Assembly: GCF_014641555.1 (NCBI RefSeq)
Contig: NZ_BMHY01000002.1
Location: 655,079 to 713,963 of the forward strand
Length of the DNA stretch: 58,885 nucleotides
Source of the DNA: Paenibacillus radicis (ex Gao et al. 2016)
GTDB lineage: Bacteria; Bacillota; Bacilli; Paenibacillales; Paenibacillaceae
Direction: 5' to 3'
Of the stretch, positions 16,209 through 25,371 are shown piece by piece. Both the position numbers and the translations under genes were made by a program. The notes beneath the pieces were generated by a model. That model was not told where the DNA came from, did no database searches, and saw only the letters and a program-made list of their open reading frames with translations. Position 1 is the first letter of the stretch. Every line of letters begins with the position of its first letter.

Positions 16209-17163
16209 GCCGATTATGGAATTGATCGATATTCGCAAACAATATGGAAGCGGCGTTTTGAGCCGAAAGCACGCGGTTCGCGCTGTAGACGGCATATCGC
16301 TGACGATTAAGCCAGGGGAAACGCTGGGGCTTGTCGGCGAAAGCGGCTGCGGCAAATCGACGGTTGGTCAAATCGCCGCGAGACTGCTGGAGCCAAGCGA
16401 TGGCAATCTGCACTATAAAGGCCAGACGTTAGCCGGGCATAAGGGAGCGAAGCGGCTGCGCCAGCAAATTCAATATGTATTCCAAGATCCGTACACCTCG
16501 CTTAACCCGAGCCATACGATCGGAAAGACACTGGAGCAGCCTCTTATTATTAACCGTCTGGGAGGCGATAGCAAGGGAAGAAAACGTCTCGTTAAGGAGA
16601 TGCTGAGCAAAATCGGTTTGGATGATTGGCATGCAGACAGCTATCCGCATCAGCTTAGCGGCGGACAAAGACAGCGGGTTGGCATTGCCCGTGCGCTTAT
16701 GCTGAATCCGGAGTTCATCGTACTGGATGAACCTGTATCGGCGCTTGACGTATCGGTGCAGGCGCAAATATTGAATTTGCTGAAAGAGCTGCAGCAGGAG
16801 CTTTCATTGACTTATTTATTCATCTCGCATGACCTTAACGTCGTTCATTATATGAGCGACCGGGTTGCGGTCATGTACTTGGGTCAAATCGTCGAGCTAG
16901 CCGACGTTCAGCAATTGTATGAGCGGCCGCTTCATCCCTATACGCAAGCACTCGTATCGGCGATTCCGGCGGAAAGCAGACATACGAAGCGAGAGCGAAT
17001 AGTACTGCATGGCGAGCTTCCAAGCGCCTCCGAGCGGATGAGCGGCTGCGCATTTCGAACGAGATGTCATCATGCGCATGAGCGCTGCGCTGCCGAGCAA
17101 CCGAGTCTGGCCGAACTGGAGCCGGGTCATTGGGTCCGCTGCCACTTGCATTCCCTTGCCTGA
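16192..17163 (+). CDS. ABC transporter ATP-binding protein (DppF/OppF type)
   Basis: 323 residues. Walker A GESGCGKSTVGQ, Q-loop VFQDPYTSLNP, signature LSGGQRQRVG, Walker B FIVLDEPVSALD, and a C-terminal GCAFRTRCHHAHERC motif. It pairs with the preceding ATPase. I chose ATG 16192, preceded by AGAGGAGG; the frame is open far upstream only because it crosses the other ATPase gene. Last gene before the operon terminator. Confidence 0.92.
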   Translation: MPSSVEPIMELIDIRKQYGSGVLSRKHAVRAVDGISLTIKPGETLGLVGESGCGKSTVGQIAARLLEPSDGNLHYKGQTLAGHKGAKRLRQQIQYVFQDPYTSLNPSHTIGKTLEQPLIINRLGGDSKGRKRLVKEMLSKIGLDDWHADSYPHQLSGGQRQRVGIARALMLNPEFIVLDEPVSALDVSVQAQILNLLKELQQELSLTYLFISHDLNVVHYMSDRVAVMYLGQIVELADVQQLYERPLHPYTQALVSAIPAESRHTKRERIVLHGELPSASERMSGCAFRTRCHHAHERCAAEQPSLAELEPGHWVRCHLHSLA

Positions 17164-17175
17164 ATAGATGGAGCT

Positions 17176-17226
17176 AACAAGGCTGAGATTCCCGGTCCAT
17201 GGGGAATTTCAGCCTTGTTTTCCTCT
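17176..17226 (+). terminator. terminator of the metY-ABC operon
   Basis: AACAAGGCTGAGATTCCC pairs with GGGGAATTTCAGCCTTGTT around a short loop, then TTTTCCTC. Confidence 0.88.
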
Positions 17227-17291
17227 TTTGCACAAGCGGTGTATAATGGGGAACGAATAGGCAGATCGGTATAGTAAAGGAGTTGATGGGG

Positions 17292-18956
17292 ATGTCTCGT
17301 GAAATTCGCTCGAATGAGCTCGTGGCATTAAAGGAAATTGCGGAAATGCTCAATACGTCGAATGAGATGGATCTCATCCTTAATGATGTGCTCGTTAAAC
17401 TGCTGCAATTAACCGGCTTTTCAACGGGCTGGATTTTTATGATCGACGACGATACGCCCGGCAACGAATGCGCGGCGTCGCATAATTTGCCGGAAGCGCT
17501 GACTGTTGGCAACTACGCGCTCATGTGCGGCGAGGATTGCTGGTGCGTGGAGCGCTACCGCGAGCATGAGCTTCATCAAGCGGTTAATATTATTGAATGC
17601 AGACGGATCAATTACGCCGTTTCGCTTCAAATCGGAAGCACAGAGGGCATTTCGCATCATGCGACGGTGCCGCTGACAGCAGGCAAAGACCGGTTTGGAC
17701 TGCTTAATGTAGCCCAGGCAGGCAAAGACTTTTTCAGCGAAGAGGAATTGGCGCTGCTGCAGGCGGTCGCGTTCCAGATCGGAACTGCGATCAAGCGGAT
17801 TCGGTTATACCAGGCGCAGGAGAAAAATGCGATGCTGTACGCAAAGCTTGGCGACGTTATCCAAAAGCTGAACGCGATTCAAAACGGCGATCAACTGCCG
17901 CTTCAGGCAGTAAAGCTGATCGGAGATGCATTTAATTGGCCGCATGTGTCTTTCTTTATCTATGAAAGAGATTTGTCGTTGCGGGCTCATTATACGAATG
18001 GCCGGGTCAACAAGGATTGGCGCTCGCTTAAGCTTCATGAGGCGGGACCAGTCAGTATGGCCTTTCAGGAAAACAGACTTGTAATCGAATCTAACGGGGC
18101 GGTTGAATCCTGTCATTCGCTGGCTGCAATCGGCATTCCGCCCTACGCATCAGCAGCGGCTATTCCGCTCCGGATCCGGAACCGGACGATTGGGGTGCTG
18201 TTTGTCAGCAGTCCGGGCAGCAAGCAATTTGACGAGCTCCATGAGGACTTTATGTATTCGCTTGGCGACCATTTCACTTTGAGTATGGAAAACCTGCGCG
18301 TCTACGAGCAGCGGCGTGAACTGGCTCGCATGGAGGAGCGGAACCGGATGGCACGTGATTTGCATGATTCGGTTATCCAAAAAGTATTTTCCCTCTCTTT
18401 CCTCGCGAAAGGAGCGGAGACGGTGCTGTCCGAGGGAGCCCCTGTCGTAAAGGAATCACTACAGGAAATTCAGCAATTGGCTCAAGAGGCGCTCAAGGAA
18501 ATGCGCGGCCTGATCTGGCAGCTTCATCCTCCGGGTCTTGAGAACGGTCTTCTTCCTGCCTTGAAGCAATACGGGCAAGGGATGAACCTCGACATATACA
18601 CTCAGGTTGACGGGGTGAAGGAGCTTCCGCGTGCCGTTGAAGAAGCGTTATGGCGAATTGGTCAAGAGGCGCTTAATAATGTAAGAAAGCATGCGGGAAC
18701 AACCGAAGCTTATGTTCATCTCGTAAAGACGGATATGATGGCGACTCTGGAAATTATGGACAGAGGCCGGGGCTTTTCGATGGAACGCAAAAAGTCGGAC
18801 TTAACGATGGGCATGATGTCGATGAGGGAACGTGCGGAATCGCTTAATGGTCAATTGACGATTCGAAGCGGCAAAGGAAAACCGACCATTGTGAGAGCTG
18901 AAATTCCAATTACGGCAGCGGAAGAAATCTGCAGCGAGAATGAGGGTTTAGTGTGA
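17292..18956 (+). CDS. GAF-domain sensor histidine kinase, cysteine-rich (AirS/YhcY-like)
   Basis: 554 residues, no membrane helix. Two GAF-like domains (about 10-170 and 195-340), then the HisKA_3 phosphoacceptor region (RMARDLHDSVIQ) and an HATPase core (ALNNVRKHAG, MDRGRGFSMER). The first GAF has five Cys (60, 79, 83, 85, 103) in a CGEDCWC-type arrangement. In staphylococcal AirS such Cys hold a 2Fe-2S redox cluster, so redox or oxygen sensing in the cytoplasm is a reasonable inference. Start ATG 17292 is nine bases after AAAGGAG. It overlaps the response regulator by four bases. Confidence 0.87.
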   Translation: MSREIRSNELVALKEIAEMLNTSNEMDLILNDVLVKLLQLTGFSTGWIFMIDDDTPGNECAASHNLPEALTVGNYALMCGEDCWCVERYREHELHQAVNIIECRRINYAVSLQIGSTEGISHHATVPLTAGKDRFGLLNVAQAGKDFFSEEELALLQAVAFQIGTAIKRIRLYQAQEKNAMLYAKLGDVIQKLNAIQNGDQLPLQAVKLIGDAFNWPHVSFFIYERDLSLRAHYTNGRVNKDWRSLKLHEAGPVSMAFQENRLVIESNGAVESCHSLAAIGIPPYASAAAIPLRIRNRTIGVLFVSSPGSKQFDELHEDFMYSLGDHFTLSMENLRVYEQRRELARMEERNRMARDLHDSVIQKVFSLSFLAKGAETVLSEGAPVVKESLQEIQQLAQEALKEMRGLIWQLHPPGLENGLLPALKQYGQGMNLDIYTQVDGVKELPRAVEEALWRIGQEALNNVRKHAGTTEAYVHLVKTDMMATLEIMDRGRGFSMERKKSDLTMGMMSMRERAESLNGQLTIRSGKGKPTIVRAEIPITAAEEICSENEGLV

Positions 18957-19636
18957 AAATAAAAATATTGCTGGTCGACGACCATCAAATCGTGCTGAAA
19001 GGCATTTCCTTTTTTCTAAGCATGCAGCCTGATTTTGAATTGGTTGGAGAGGCGCAGAACGGCAAGGAAGCAGTAGAAAAAGCAGGAGAGCTGCAGCCGG
19101 ACATCGTATTGATGGATTTGAATATGCCGGTTATGGATGGCATTGAAGCAAGCGCTCAGATAGCGGAGCAGCATCCTCACATTAAAGTGCTCGTATTGAC
19201 GAGCTTCTCGGATCGCGGTCACATCCTGCCTGCGCTCCAGACGGGAGCCGTCGGTTATATGCTCAAGGATGTGGAGCCCGAACAGCTGGCGGAAGCGATC
19301 CGCAGCGCTTATATGGGCAATATTCAGCTTCATCCCGATATTTCGGCTGCGCTGCTTCATCAATTGCAGCCGCAGTCCACGCAAGCTTTGAACAGTGGAG
19401 CGGCTGTTATTCCGGCCCAGACGGGAGCGGAAGCGATTGAATCGTTAACGCCGCGGGAGCAGGAGGTGCTGCAGCTGCTTACGAAAGGGCTCAGCAACAA
19501 AGAAATTGCGCAAACGCTGGTCGTAGCCGAGAAAACGGTAAAAACGCATGTGAGCAATATTTTGGGTAAATTGCGTCTGTCCGACCGGACGCAGGCGGCG
19601 CTTTATGCCGTACACGCTCTTCATCCGCAGGAATAG
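18953..19636 (+). CDS. NarL/LuxR-type response regulator
   Basis: 227 residues. Receiver domain with LLVDDH, phosphorylated Asp55 in IVLMDLNMPVMDG, TSF and Lys in GYMLKDV, then a LuxR helix-turn-helix (LTPREQEVLQLLTKGLSNKE ... VKTHVSNIL). GTG start overlaps the kinase stop (GTGA), so kinase and regulator are translated together. Its targets are unknown; the azoreductase gene just downstream is a candidate by proximity only. Confidence 0.93.
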   Translation: MKIKILLVDDHQIVLKGISFFLSMQPDFELVGEAQNGKEAVEKAGELQPDIVLMDLNMPVMDGIEASAQIAEQHPHIKVLVLTSFSDRGHILPALQTGAVGYMLKDVEPEQLAEAIRSAYMGNIQLHPDISAALLHQLQPQSTQALNSGAAVIPAQTGAEAIESLTPREQEVLQLLTKGLSNKEIAQTLVVAEKTVKTHVSNILGKLRLSDRTQAALYAVHALHPQE

Positions 19637-19675
19637 CTTTCTTAGAAGTGGTCTTACGTCTATAGTCTTACGACT

Positions 19676-19704
19676 AGTCCTCCGTCTTCGGAGGACTTTT
19701 TTAT
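19676..19704 (+). terminator. terminator after the two-component operon
   Basis: AGTCCTCCG / CGGAGGACT with a four-base loop and six T. Confidence 0.9.
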
Positions 19705-19752
19705 GCGATATTTCCGTCTAATTACCGATGTGCCGCTGCTCTTTTCGTACTA

Positions 19753-19797
19753 AACTACAGGTAGTTACAAAAAGTTAGTGCAACTATTGCTAACTAC
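19753..19797 (+). promoter_or_regulatory. nested inverted repeats, likely operator of the azoreductase gene
   Basis: AACTAC-AG-GTAGTT (19753-19766) is a tight inverted repeat. GTAGTTA (19761) pairs with TAACTAC (19791), and AGTTAG (19773) with CTAACT (19790). Such nested sites are typical of MarR/HxlR-type repressors, which control azoreductases in Bacillus, but no such repressor gene is adjacent. Confidence 0.5.
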
Positions 19798-19853
19798 AAT
19801 AATTGCTTGAGGCAATAAAAATTAAAAAACATTATGTGGAGGGAATTACTATC

Positions 19854-20480
19854 ATGAGTACTGTACTTTTCGTTAAAGCAAACGACCGTGACATTGAGCA
19901 AGCGGTTAGCGTTAAATTGTATCACGCATTTTTGGATAGCTACAAAAAGAGCCATCCTGAAGATACAGTAATTGAGCTTGACCTGTTCAAACAAGAGCTT
20001 CCTTACATGAATGCCGACATGATCAACGGTAATTTCAAAGCGGCTCGCGGTTACGACCTGACGCCTGCTGAGCAAGCGCAAGTTGAAGTGGCTGGCAAAT
20101 ATATCGATCAATTTCTGGCGGCAGACAAAGTCGTATTCGGCTTCCCGCTTTGGAACCTGACGATCCCTGCTGTACTGCACACTTATATCGACTACATCTA
20201 CCAAGCAGGCAAAACGTTCAAATATACCGAGCAAGGTCCAGTTGGCCTTATTCCGGACAAAAAAGTCGCATTGCTTAACGCACGCGGCGGTATCTACTCC
20301 GAGGGTCCAGCTGCTGCAGCGGAAATGTCCCACAACTATGTGAAAAACATCATGAGCTTCTTCGGCGTAACGCAATTCACTGACGTTATCGCAGAAGGCC
20401 ATAACCAACTGCCAGCACAAGCGGCTGACATTGTTGCAAGCGGCGTTGCTGCTGCTGAGAAAGCTGCAGTAAGCTTCTAA
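19854..20480 (+). CDS. azoR: FMN-dependent NADH-azoreductase
   Basis: 208 residues, a flavodoxin-like fold. LFVKAN (phosphate loop region), FPLWNLTIPAVLHTYIDYI and LLNARGGIYSEGP are hallmarks of the AzoR family. It is a cytoplasmic quinone/azo reductase that protects against electrophilic quinones using NADH and FMN. ATG 19854 is preceded by GGAGGG; earlier in-frame ATG codons lack a site. Codon use is notably biased (many GCA, CTG, AAA), hinting at high expression. Confidence 0.92.
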   Translation: MSTVLFVKANDRDIEQAVSVKLYHAFLDSYKKSHPEDTVIELDLFKQELPYMNADMINGNFKAARGYDLTPAEQAQVEVAGKYIDQFLAADKVVFGFPLWNLTIPAVLHTYIDYIYQAGKTFKYTEQGPVGLIPDKKVALLNARGGIYSEGPAAAAEMSHNYVKNIMSFFGVTQFTDVIAEGHNQLPAQAADIVASGVAAAEKAAVSF

Positions 20481-20509
20481 TTGACTATTCATGAACGGAT
20501 AATAGCAAG

Positions 20510-20553
20510 AAAAGACAAGCGGGTATATTTTATATACCTTGCTTGTCTTTTTT
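20510..20553 (+). terminator. terminator of azoR
   Basis: AAGACAAGC and GCTTGTCTT enclose an inner GGTATA/TATACC hairpin and are followed by a T-run. It also lies at the end of the convergent LysR gene. Confidence 0.88.
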
Positions 20554-20576
20554 CCGCTTTAGGAGAACGGAGACGA

Positions 20577-21458
20577 TCAATGGAGCTCGGAGACGAGGTT
20601 GATGAAATGGCGTCCCGCTTGGGAGAGGTAATGATCCTTGAGCCAAATGAGGCCGGATGTTGAGACATGCGGCGATACTTCAATCTCATAGGCATGAATG
20701 CGGGGCGTATGGTGCAGTTTAAGGACGGTAGCCGGAACAATCGATGAAGCGAAGCCTGTGGAGACGAATTCCATTAGCAAGGCGATGTCGGAGCATTCGC
20801 CGAGCAAACGGGGCGTAATTTTGACGCTGGCGAATTGTTCGATGATACGGTGGTAGATACCGAGGCCTTCTGTGCTTGGCAGCATAAGCGGGTAAGGCTC
20901 AATCGTCCGGTAGTTTACCGGTTTGCCCTCCAGTCCGCTTGGATCGGAAGTGACGAAGTAGAAGGGCTCTCCTTGGAGATGCAGCACGGAAAACTCGCTC
21001 AGCTCCAGCGGCAGCCGGACGATCGCGAGCTCGATTTCTCTTGATCGGACGAGTCTGCATAGCTGGGATGATTCATTTTGCTGAATTTTGTACGTAATGT
21101 TGGGAAACTGCTGCTTATAGCGGAGCATGAGCTCCGGGAGCCGGGCATCCGACAGCGTATTGATTCCGATCGTCAGCTTTCCCCGGACGCCTTGTCCCGT
21201 TTCTTGCACTTCCTTCTGGCATTCTTCCATTTCTTTCGTAATCTTAAGCGCTTGCCGGTAAAGCGTCTTGCCTGCATCCGTCAGTTCTATCGTTTTTCCG
21301 ATACGGTGAATGAGCTGTACGCCAAGCTCATTTTCCATTTTTTTAAGCTGCTGGCTCAGCGGGGGTTGTGCCATATGCAGCTTTTTAGCTGCGGCAGTAA
21401 TGCCTCCCTCTTCTGTAATCGCAATAAAATAACGCAGCTGGCGGAGATCAAGTCCCAT
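20577..21458 (-). CDS. LysR-family transcriptional regulator
   Basis: 293 residues. N-terminal winged helix (LRQLRYFIAITEEGGITAAA, PPLSQQLKKMENELGVQL), then the substrate-binding-like sensor domain. Start ATG 21458 is nine bases after GGAGG. It is divergent from the NCS2 permease gene with 131 bases between; LysR proteins usually control the divergent gene, so the permease is the likely target, with a purine, pyrimidine or related co-inducer. Confidence 0.9.
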   Translation of the reverse strand: MGLDLRQLRYFIAITEEGGITAAAKKLHMAQPPLSQQLKKMENELGVQLIHRIGKTIELTDAGKTLYRQALKITKEMEECQKEVQETGQGVRGKLTIGINTLSDARLPELMLRYKQQFPNITYKIQQNESSQLCRLVRSREIELAIVRLPLELSEFSVLHLQGEPFYFVTSDPSGLEGKPVNYRTIEPYPLMLPSTEGLGIYHRIIEQFASVKITPRLLGECSDIALLMEFVSTGFASSIVPATVLKLHHTPRIHAYEIEVSPHVSTSGLIWLKDHYLSQAGRHFINLVSELH

Positions 21459-21589
21459 TTTACGCGTCCTCCAATCTATACAAATCCATATGATAAAAGT
21501 ATGCAAATTCAATTTTAATAATATTTTTCATATTGTGATGCCTATGGTAGCATGGTTGCAGCATAAAAACAAAGGGGCGCTTCGCCAGT

Positions 21590-22903
21590 ATGAGACATCT
21601 TATGAATAACAGCTTGAGCACGCTGCAATGGTTTATATTTATGATTACCAGTTCGATTGCGCTTCCGATCGTTATCGGCAGCGCATTTCATTTGTCTGCG
21701 GGAGAAGTGGAAGGGCTTGTGCAGAGGACGCTGTTCATCGTTGGCTTGAGCTCGTTTCTGCAAGGATGGATAGGTCACCGCATGCCGCTGATGGACGGGC
21801 CTGCGGGCTCCTGGGTCAGCGTATTTGTATTGTTCGCGGATGTTGCAGTTCGCCATGGGCAACAGCCCTCGCAGTCGCTGCAATTGCTGGAGGGCGGATT
21901 GCTCGTAGCCGGTGTGCTGCTAATTCTATTGGGGGCAACGGGAGCGATTTATAAAATATTGCCGTTGTTCACGCCGCTCGTTACCGGCTCATTCCTGCTG
22001 CTGCTCGTCGTGCAGCTTAGCGGTGTTTTTTTGAAAGGGATGCTTGGCATTCATGGGGAGACGGACATACCGAATTATGGTGCCTCCCTTATCGCTTTCG
22101 GCATTTTTGGTCTCGTCGTCTGGCTGTCGTCGAAGGGAAAAGGATGGAGTAAAACCTATGCGATCCTAATTGGAATAGCGGGCGGCTGGATCATCTTCGC
22201 TTTGATAGGCAAGGCGCCGTTTGCGCTTTCGGCTGGAGATACGCCATTTGTTAAGCTGCCTGAGGTATTCGCATGGGGCCCGCCTGAATTTAATGCCGGT
22301 ATCGTGACAACGGCGGTGTTGTTTACGATTACGCTTGTATCGAATACGATAGCAGCGGTAACGGCGGTTAGCGAGCAGCTTCCCGAGGCAAACAAGGATA
22401 TAATGAAGAGAAGAATGAACAGAGCAAGCTTGATTGGCGGCGTCTCTCATATGCTGACGGCATCCGCTTCAACGGTAGGAGTCGTACCCCTCCCGGTATC
22501 GGCCGGTTTCATCCGGATGACCGGGCAGCGGTCAAGAGGACCGTTCCTCGCGGCTTGTCTGCTGCTGGTGGGAATTGGGACTCTGCCTGTTGTGCTGCGT
22601 ATGCTGTCGCAGGTTCCGGGGCAGGTGGCAAGCGCTGTGCTGCTGGCTTCCTTCGTACAACTGGCAGGCATATCATTCGCAAGCTTGTCCAAGGAAACGA
22701 ACAACCAGCGCGGGTTGACGATTCTAGGCGTTGCCATGCTTGTCGGGATCGGCATTATGTTTCTGCCGCCAAATGCTCTGGCTGGACTGCCGCCTACTTT
22801 ACAGGATGTTGTCGGCAATGGTCTGCTCGTGGGCACGCTCATCGTAATCGCCTTGGAGCGGCTTTGGAAGAAGCCGGCTGCTGTCCTTAATAGCGGGCCA
22901 TGA
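21590..22903 (+). CDS. uracil/xanthine-type permease (NCS2 family)
   Basis: 437 residues, about 12 to 14 membrane helices. Features such as MPLMDGPAGSWVSVFVLFAD, the paired half-helix regions and SASASTVGVVPLPVSAGFIRMTG fit NCS2 nucleobase transporters, which import uracil, xanthine or urate with protons. The sequence is divergent, so the substrate is open. AAAGGGG precedes ATG 21590. Probably regulated by the divergent LysR protein. Confidence 0.8.
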   Translation: MRHLMNNSLSTLQWFIFMITSSIALPIVIGSAFHLSAGEVEGLVQRTLFIVGLSSFLQGWIGHRMPLMDGPAGSWVSVFVLFADVAVRHGQQPSQSLQLLEGGLLVAGVLLILLGATGAIYKILPLFTPLVTGSFLLLLVVQLSGVFLKGMLGIHGETDIPNYGASLIAFGIFGLVVWLSSKGKGWSKTYAILIGIAGGWIIFALIGKAPFALSAGDTPFVKLPEVFAWGPPEFNAGIVTTAVLFTITLVSNTIAAVTAVSEQLPEANKDIMKRRMNRASLIGGVSHMLTASASTVGVVPLPVSAGFIRMTGQRSRGPFLAACLLLVGIGTLPVVLRMLSQVPGQVASAVLLASFVQLAGISFASLSKETNNQRGLTILGVAMLVGIGIMFLPPNALAGLPPTLQDVVGNGLLVGTLIVIALERLWKKPAAVLNSGP

Positions 22904-22932
22904 GGTGCGGGAATTGTGTAGATCGACAAATT

Positions 22933-22962
22933 TTGACAACAGTAGTTCTGAAGTAGTACGAT
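22933..22962 (+). promoter_or_regulatory. promoter of the 71-residue gene
   Basis: TTGACA (22933-22938), 18-base spacer, TACGAT (22957-22962). Confidence 0.5.
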
Positions 22963-23003
22963 AGTAGTCTAATCAACCTAGACGGCTAACGGAGATGATA
23001 GGG

Positions 23004-23219
23004 ATGGACAAACAATTTTTTGATGAAATGAGAAAAATCAGCCATGAGGATGAGCTGCGATCGAAGCTGCTGATGCATGGCATGAAGAGGCTGCTGGAGG
23101 AGAAGCAGGAGAAGAAAGTGTACCGCGGACCGCTCGCCTTTTGGGCTCGCCGAAAGGCGCTGCGACAGGCTGAAACGTATGTCGCACCGTGGAACCCGAG
23201 CGACTCCATGACTCCTTAA
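23004..23219 (+). CDS. small charged hypothetical protein
   Basis: 71 residues, rich in Lys, Glu and Arg, probably helical throughout (FDEMRKISHEDELRSKLLMH, then RRKALRQAETYVAPWNP). No signal or membrane segment and no family recognised. ATG 23004 is chosen because GGAG lies at the right distance; ATG 22995 is too close to it. It precedes hflK by 88 bases. Confidence 0.6.
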   Translation: MDKQFFDEMRKISHEDELRSKLLMHGMKRLLEEKQEKKVYRGPLAFWARRKALRQAETYVAPWNPSDSMTP

Positions 23220-23307
23220 AAGCACGGCCGTTCAAAAAAGTTGTGACTTTTTGACTGCGAATGCGTATACAATCCTATAAATATCCAATCGAGGGGAGAT
23301 ATACGTA

Positions 23308-24345
23308 TTGAGCAACTTTGGGTCGCAACCAGATTTGGAAGCCGTTAAGCCGCATACAAAGATGGGCGGGAACGGGCCGATGAAGCCGGGGACTGTCGTT
23401 AAAATCATCGTCGGCATCGTCGCTGCCATCATTATTGTGATGGGAGTGTTCACGTCATTTTACACGGTACAGGAACAGGAGAGGGCGGCGATTTTAACCT
23501 TCGGCACCTATACGGAGGAGAAGACCGCAGGTCTTCATTTCAAATGGCCTTATCCGATTCAAGACGTCGTAATCGTACCAGCAGAGCTTATCCAAAGCAT
23601 TACGATCGGCTACCGCCAGCAGGGCGACAAGGTCGTTCCGATTGATGAAGAAGCGATCATGATTACAGGGGACGAAAATCTCGTATCTGCAGACGCCGTC
23701 GTCCAGTGGAAAATAAGCAATATTGAAAAATACTTATTCAATATGGATAAACCCGAGCAGTTTTTACGCAACTCGGCATCGGCTTCCATCCGCTCTGTAA
23801 TTGGCTCCGAGAAGCTGGATTACGCCATTACGGACGGTAAAACCGTCATTCAGGAGAAAGTGCGTGAACGGCTGGTTGAGCTCCAGGCTAAATATGATAC
23901 AGGCATTCAAATTCTCGGCGTGAAATTCCAGGATATCGAGCCTCCAAGCGGTCAAGTGGAGGAAGCGTTCCGTGAAGTTACGAATGCGCGCGAGGAGAAA
24001 AACACGAAGATCAACAATGCCGCAAAGTATGAAAACGACCGGATTCCGAAAGCAAGGGGCGAAGCCCAGGCGCTGATCGAAAATGCGGAGGCGGAGAAAA
24101 AATCACGGATTTTGAACGCTCAGGGTGATGTGGCGAAATTTAATGCCATCTACAGCGAGTATGCGAAAAATCCTTCTGTAACAGAAAGCCGGCTTGTACT
24201 GGAGACGCTGGAGAAAATATTGCCGAACGCGCAAATTTTCATCACCAATACGAACAGTGATACCGTCAACTACTTGCCTTTGAATGAATTGATGAAGCCG
24301 AAGTCCGGCTCGCCAGCCTCCAATCAGGGAGGTGCGGCACAATGA
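23308..24345 (+). CDS. hflK: HflK, SPFH-family modulator of FtsH protease
   Basis: 345 residues. One N-terminal membrane helix (VVKIIVGIVAAIIIVMGVF), then an SPFH/band 7 domain (VQEQERAAILTFGTYTEEKT, LHFKWPYPIQDV) and a long helical region (GEAQALIENAEAEKKSRILN). HflK and HflC form a large membrane cage around FtsH and limit its proteolysis. TTG start at 23308 with GAGGGGAG upstream. It overlaps hflC by four bases (ATGA). Confidence 0.92.
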   Translation: MSNFGSQPDLEAVKPHTKMGGNGPMKPGTVVKIIVGIVAAIIIVMGVFTSFYTVQEQERAAILTFGTYTEEKTAGLHFKWPYPIQDVVIVPAELIQSITIGYRQQGDKVVPIDEEAIMITGDENLVSADAVVQWKISNIEKYLFNMDKPEQFLRNSASASIRSVIGSEKLDYAITDGKTVIQEKVRERLVELQAKYDTGIQILGVKFQDIEPPSGQVEEAFREVTNAREEKNTKINNAAKYENDRIPKARGEAQALIENAEAEKKSRILNAQGDVAKFNAIYSEYAKNPSVTESRLVLETLEKILPNAQIFITNTNSDTVNYLPLNELMKPKSGSPASNQGGAAQ

Positions 24346-25208
24346 AGAATAAACACTGGTTTATAGTAGCCGGTATCATTATTATAGCGATCCTGTTATC
24401 CGGCTCGATGTTCGTCGTCAAGGAAGGGCAGTACAAGGTCGTGCTCAAATTCGGCGAAGCCGTCCGATATGCCGAAACGCCAGGTTTGAAATTCAAGCTG
24501 CCATTTATTGAGAACGTCGTCGAATTGCCAAAGTACCAAATGACGTACGAGAGCAGTCCGACGAACATGCTGACGAAGGATAAGAAGCCGATCATCGTCG
24601 ACAATTACACGGTATGGAGAATTAATAATCCAAAGCAGTTTAATCAGAAAGTAAAATCGGTGGGCGTCGGCATCCAGCGGATCGATGAAGCCGTGTACAA
24701 CTCGGTGCGGCGTAAGCTGGCGGAAATCAACTTCGATCAGATCATTAGCGAGAACACGGCCCGCGGCAATATTAATGACGAGATCACCAAAGATGTAGCG
24801 GATGCGCTTACTCGCGATGAATACGGCATCGAGATTATCGACGTTCGGATTAAACGTACCGACTTGCCGGAGAGCAACAAGCAAAGCGTATTCAATCGGA
24901 TGATTTCCGATCGTCAGTCGATCGCTGCACGTTACTTGTCCGAAGGGGACGAGGAGTCGCGTAAAATTACGTCGAAGGCCGATCGTTCGGCGACGGAAAT
25001 TATGGCGCAGGCGGAAGCAGACGCGAAAAAAATCATAGCCGAAGGCGAGAATGAAGCAGCAAGAATCTATAATAACGCCTACGGAAAAAACCCAGAGTTC
25101 TACAGTCTGTACCGGACGCTGGAGAGCTATGTGACGACGCTGCAAAATGAACCGGTCATTATGCTCCCGATTGATTCGCCTTATGCGAAAATATTGTTAG
25201 GCAAGTAA
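24342..25208 (+). CDS. hflC: HflC, SPFH-family partner of HflK
   Basis: 288 residues. An N-terminal membrane helix, FVVKEGQYKVVLKFGEAVRY, then the HflC pattern GLKFKLPFIENV, RIDEAVYNSVRRKLAE, a helical part rich in Ala/Glu and EFYSLYRTLESY near the end. It acts with HflK at the inner membrane. A terminator follows. Confidence 0.92.
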   Translation: MKNKHWFIVAGIIIIAILLSGSMFVVKEGQYKVVLKFGEAVRYAETPGLKFKLPFIENVVELPKYQMTYESSPTNMLTKDKKPIIVDNYTVWRINNPKQFNQKVKSVGVGIQRIDEAVYNSVRRKLAEINFDQIISENTARGNINDEITKDVADALTRDEYGIEIIDVRIKRTDLPESNKQSVFNRMISDRQSIAARYLSEGDEESRKITSKADRSATEIMAQAEADAKKIIAEGENEAARIYNNAYGKNPEFYSLYRTLESYVTTLQNEPVIMLPIDSPYAKILLGK

Positions 25209-25258
25209 CAATCAGTCAGTAGTCAGCATTAAGTTATCGGCATATGGCCGATAATAGG

Positions 25259-25299
25259 CGGTCTGCCCCGAATGCAATCGGGAGCAGGCCGTTTTTTTT
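25259..25299 (+). terminator. terminator of hflKC
   Basis: CGGTCTGCCCCGA pairs with TCGGGAGCAGGCCG (one bulge) and is followed by eight T. A second perfect hairpin (TTATCGGC/GCCGATAA) lies just before it at 25234-25254. Confidence 0.9.
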
Positions 25300-25371
25300 G
25301 TACACTCATAATAAAATGGACGGGCTTTAGAACAACCACAGTTAAATGAGACGTATAATTGGCTCATTTCA

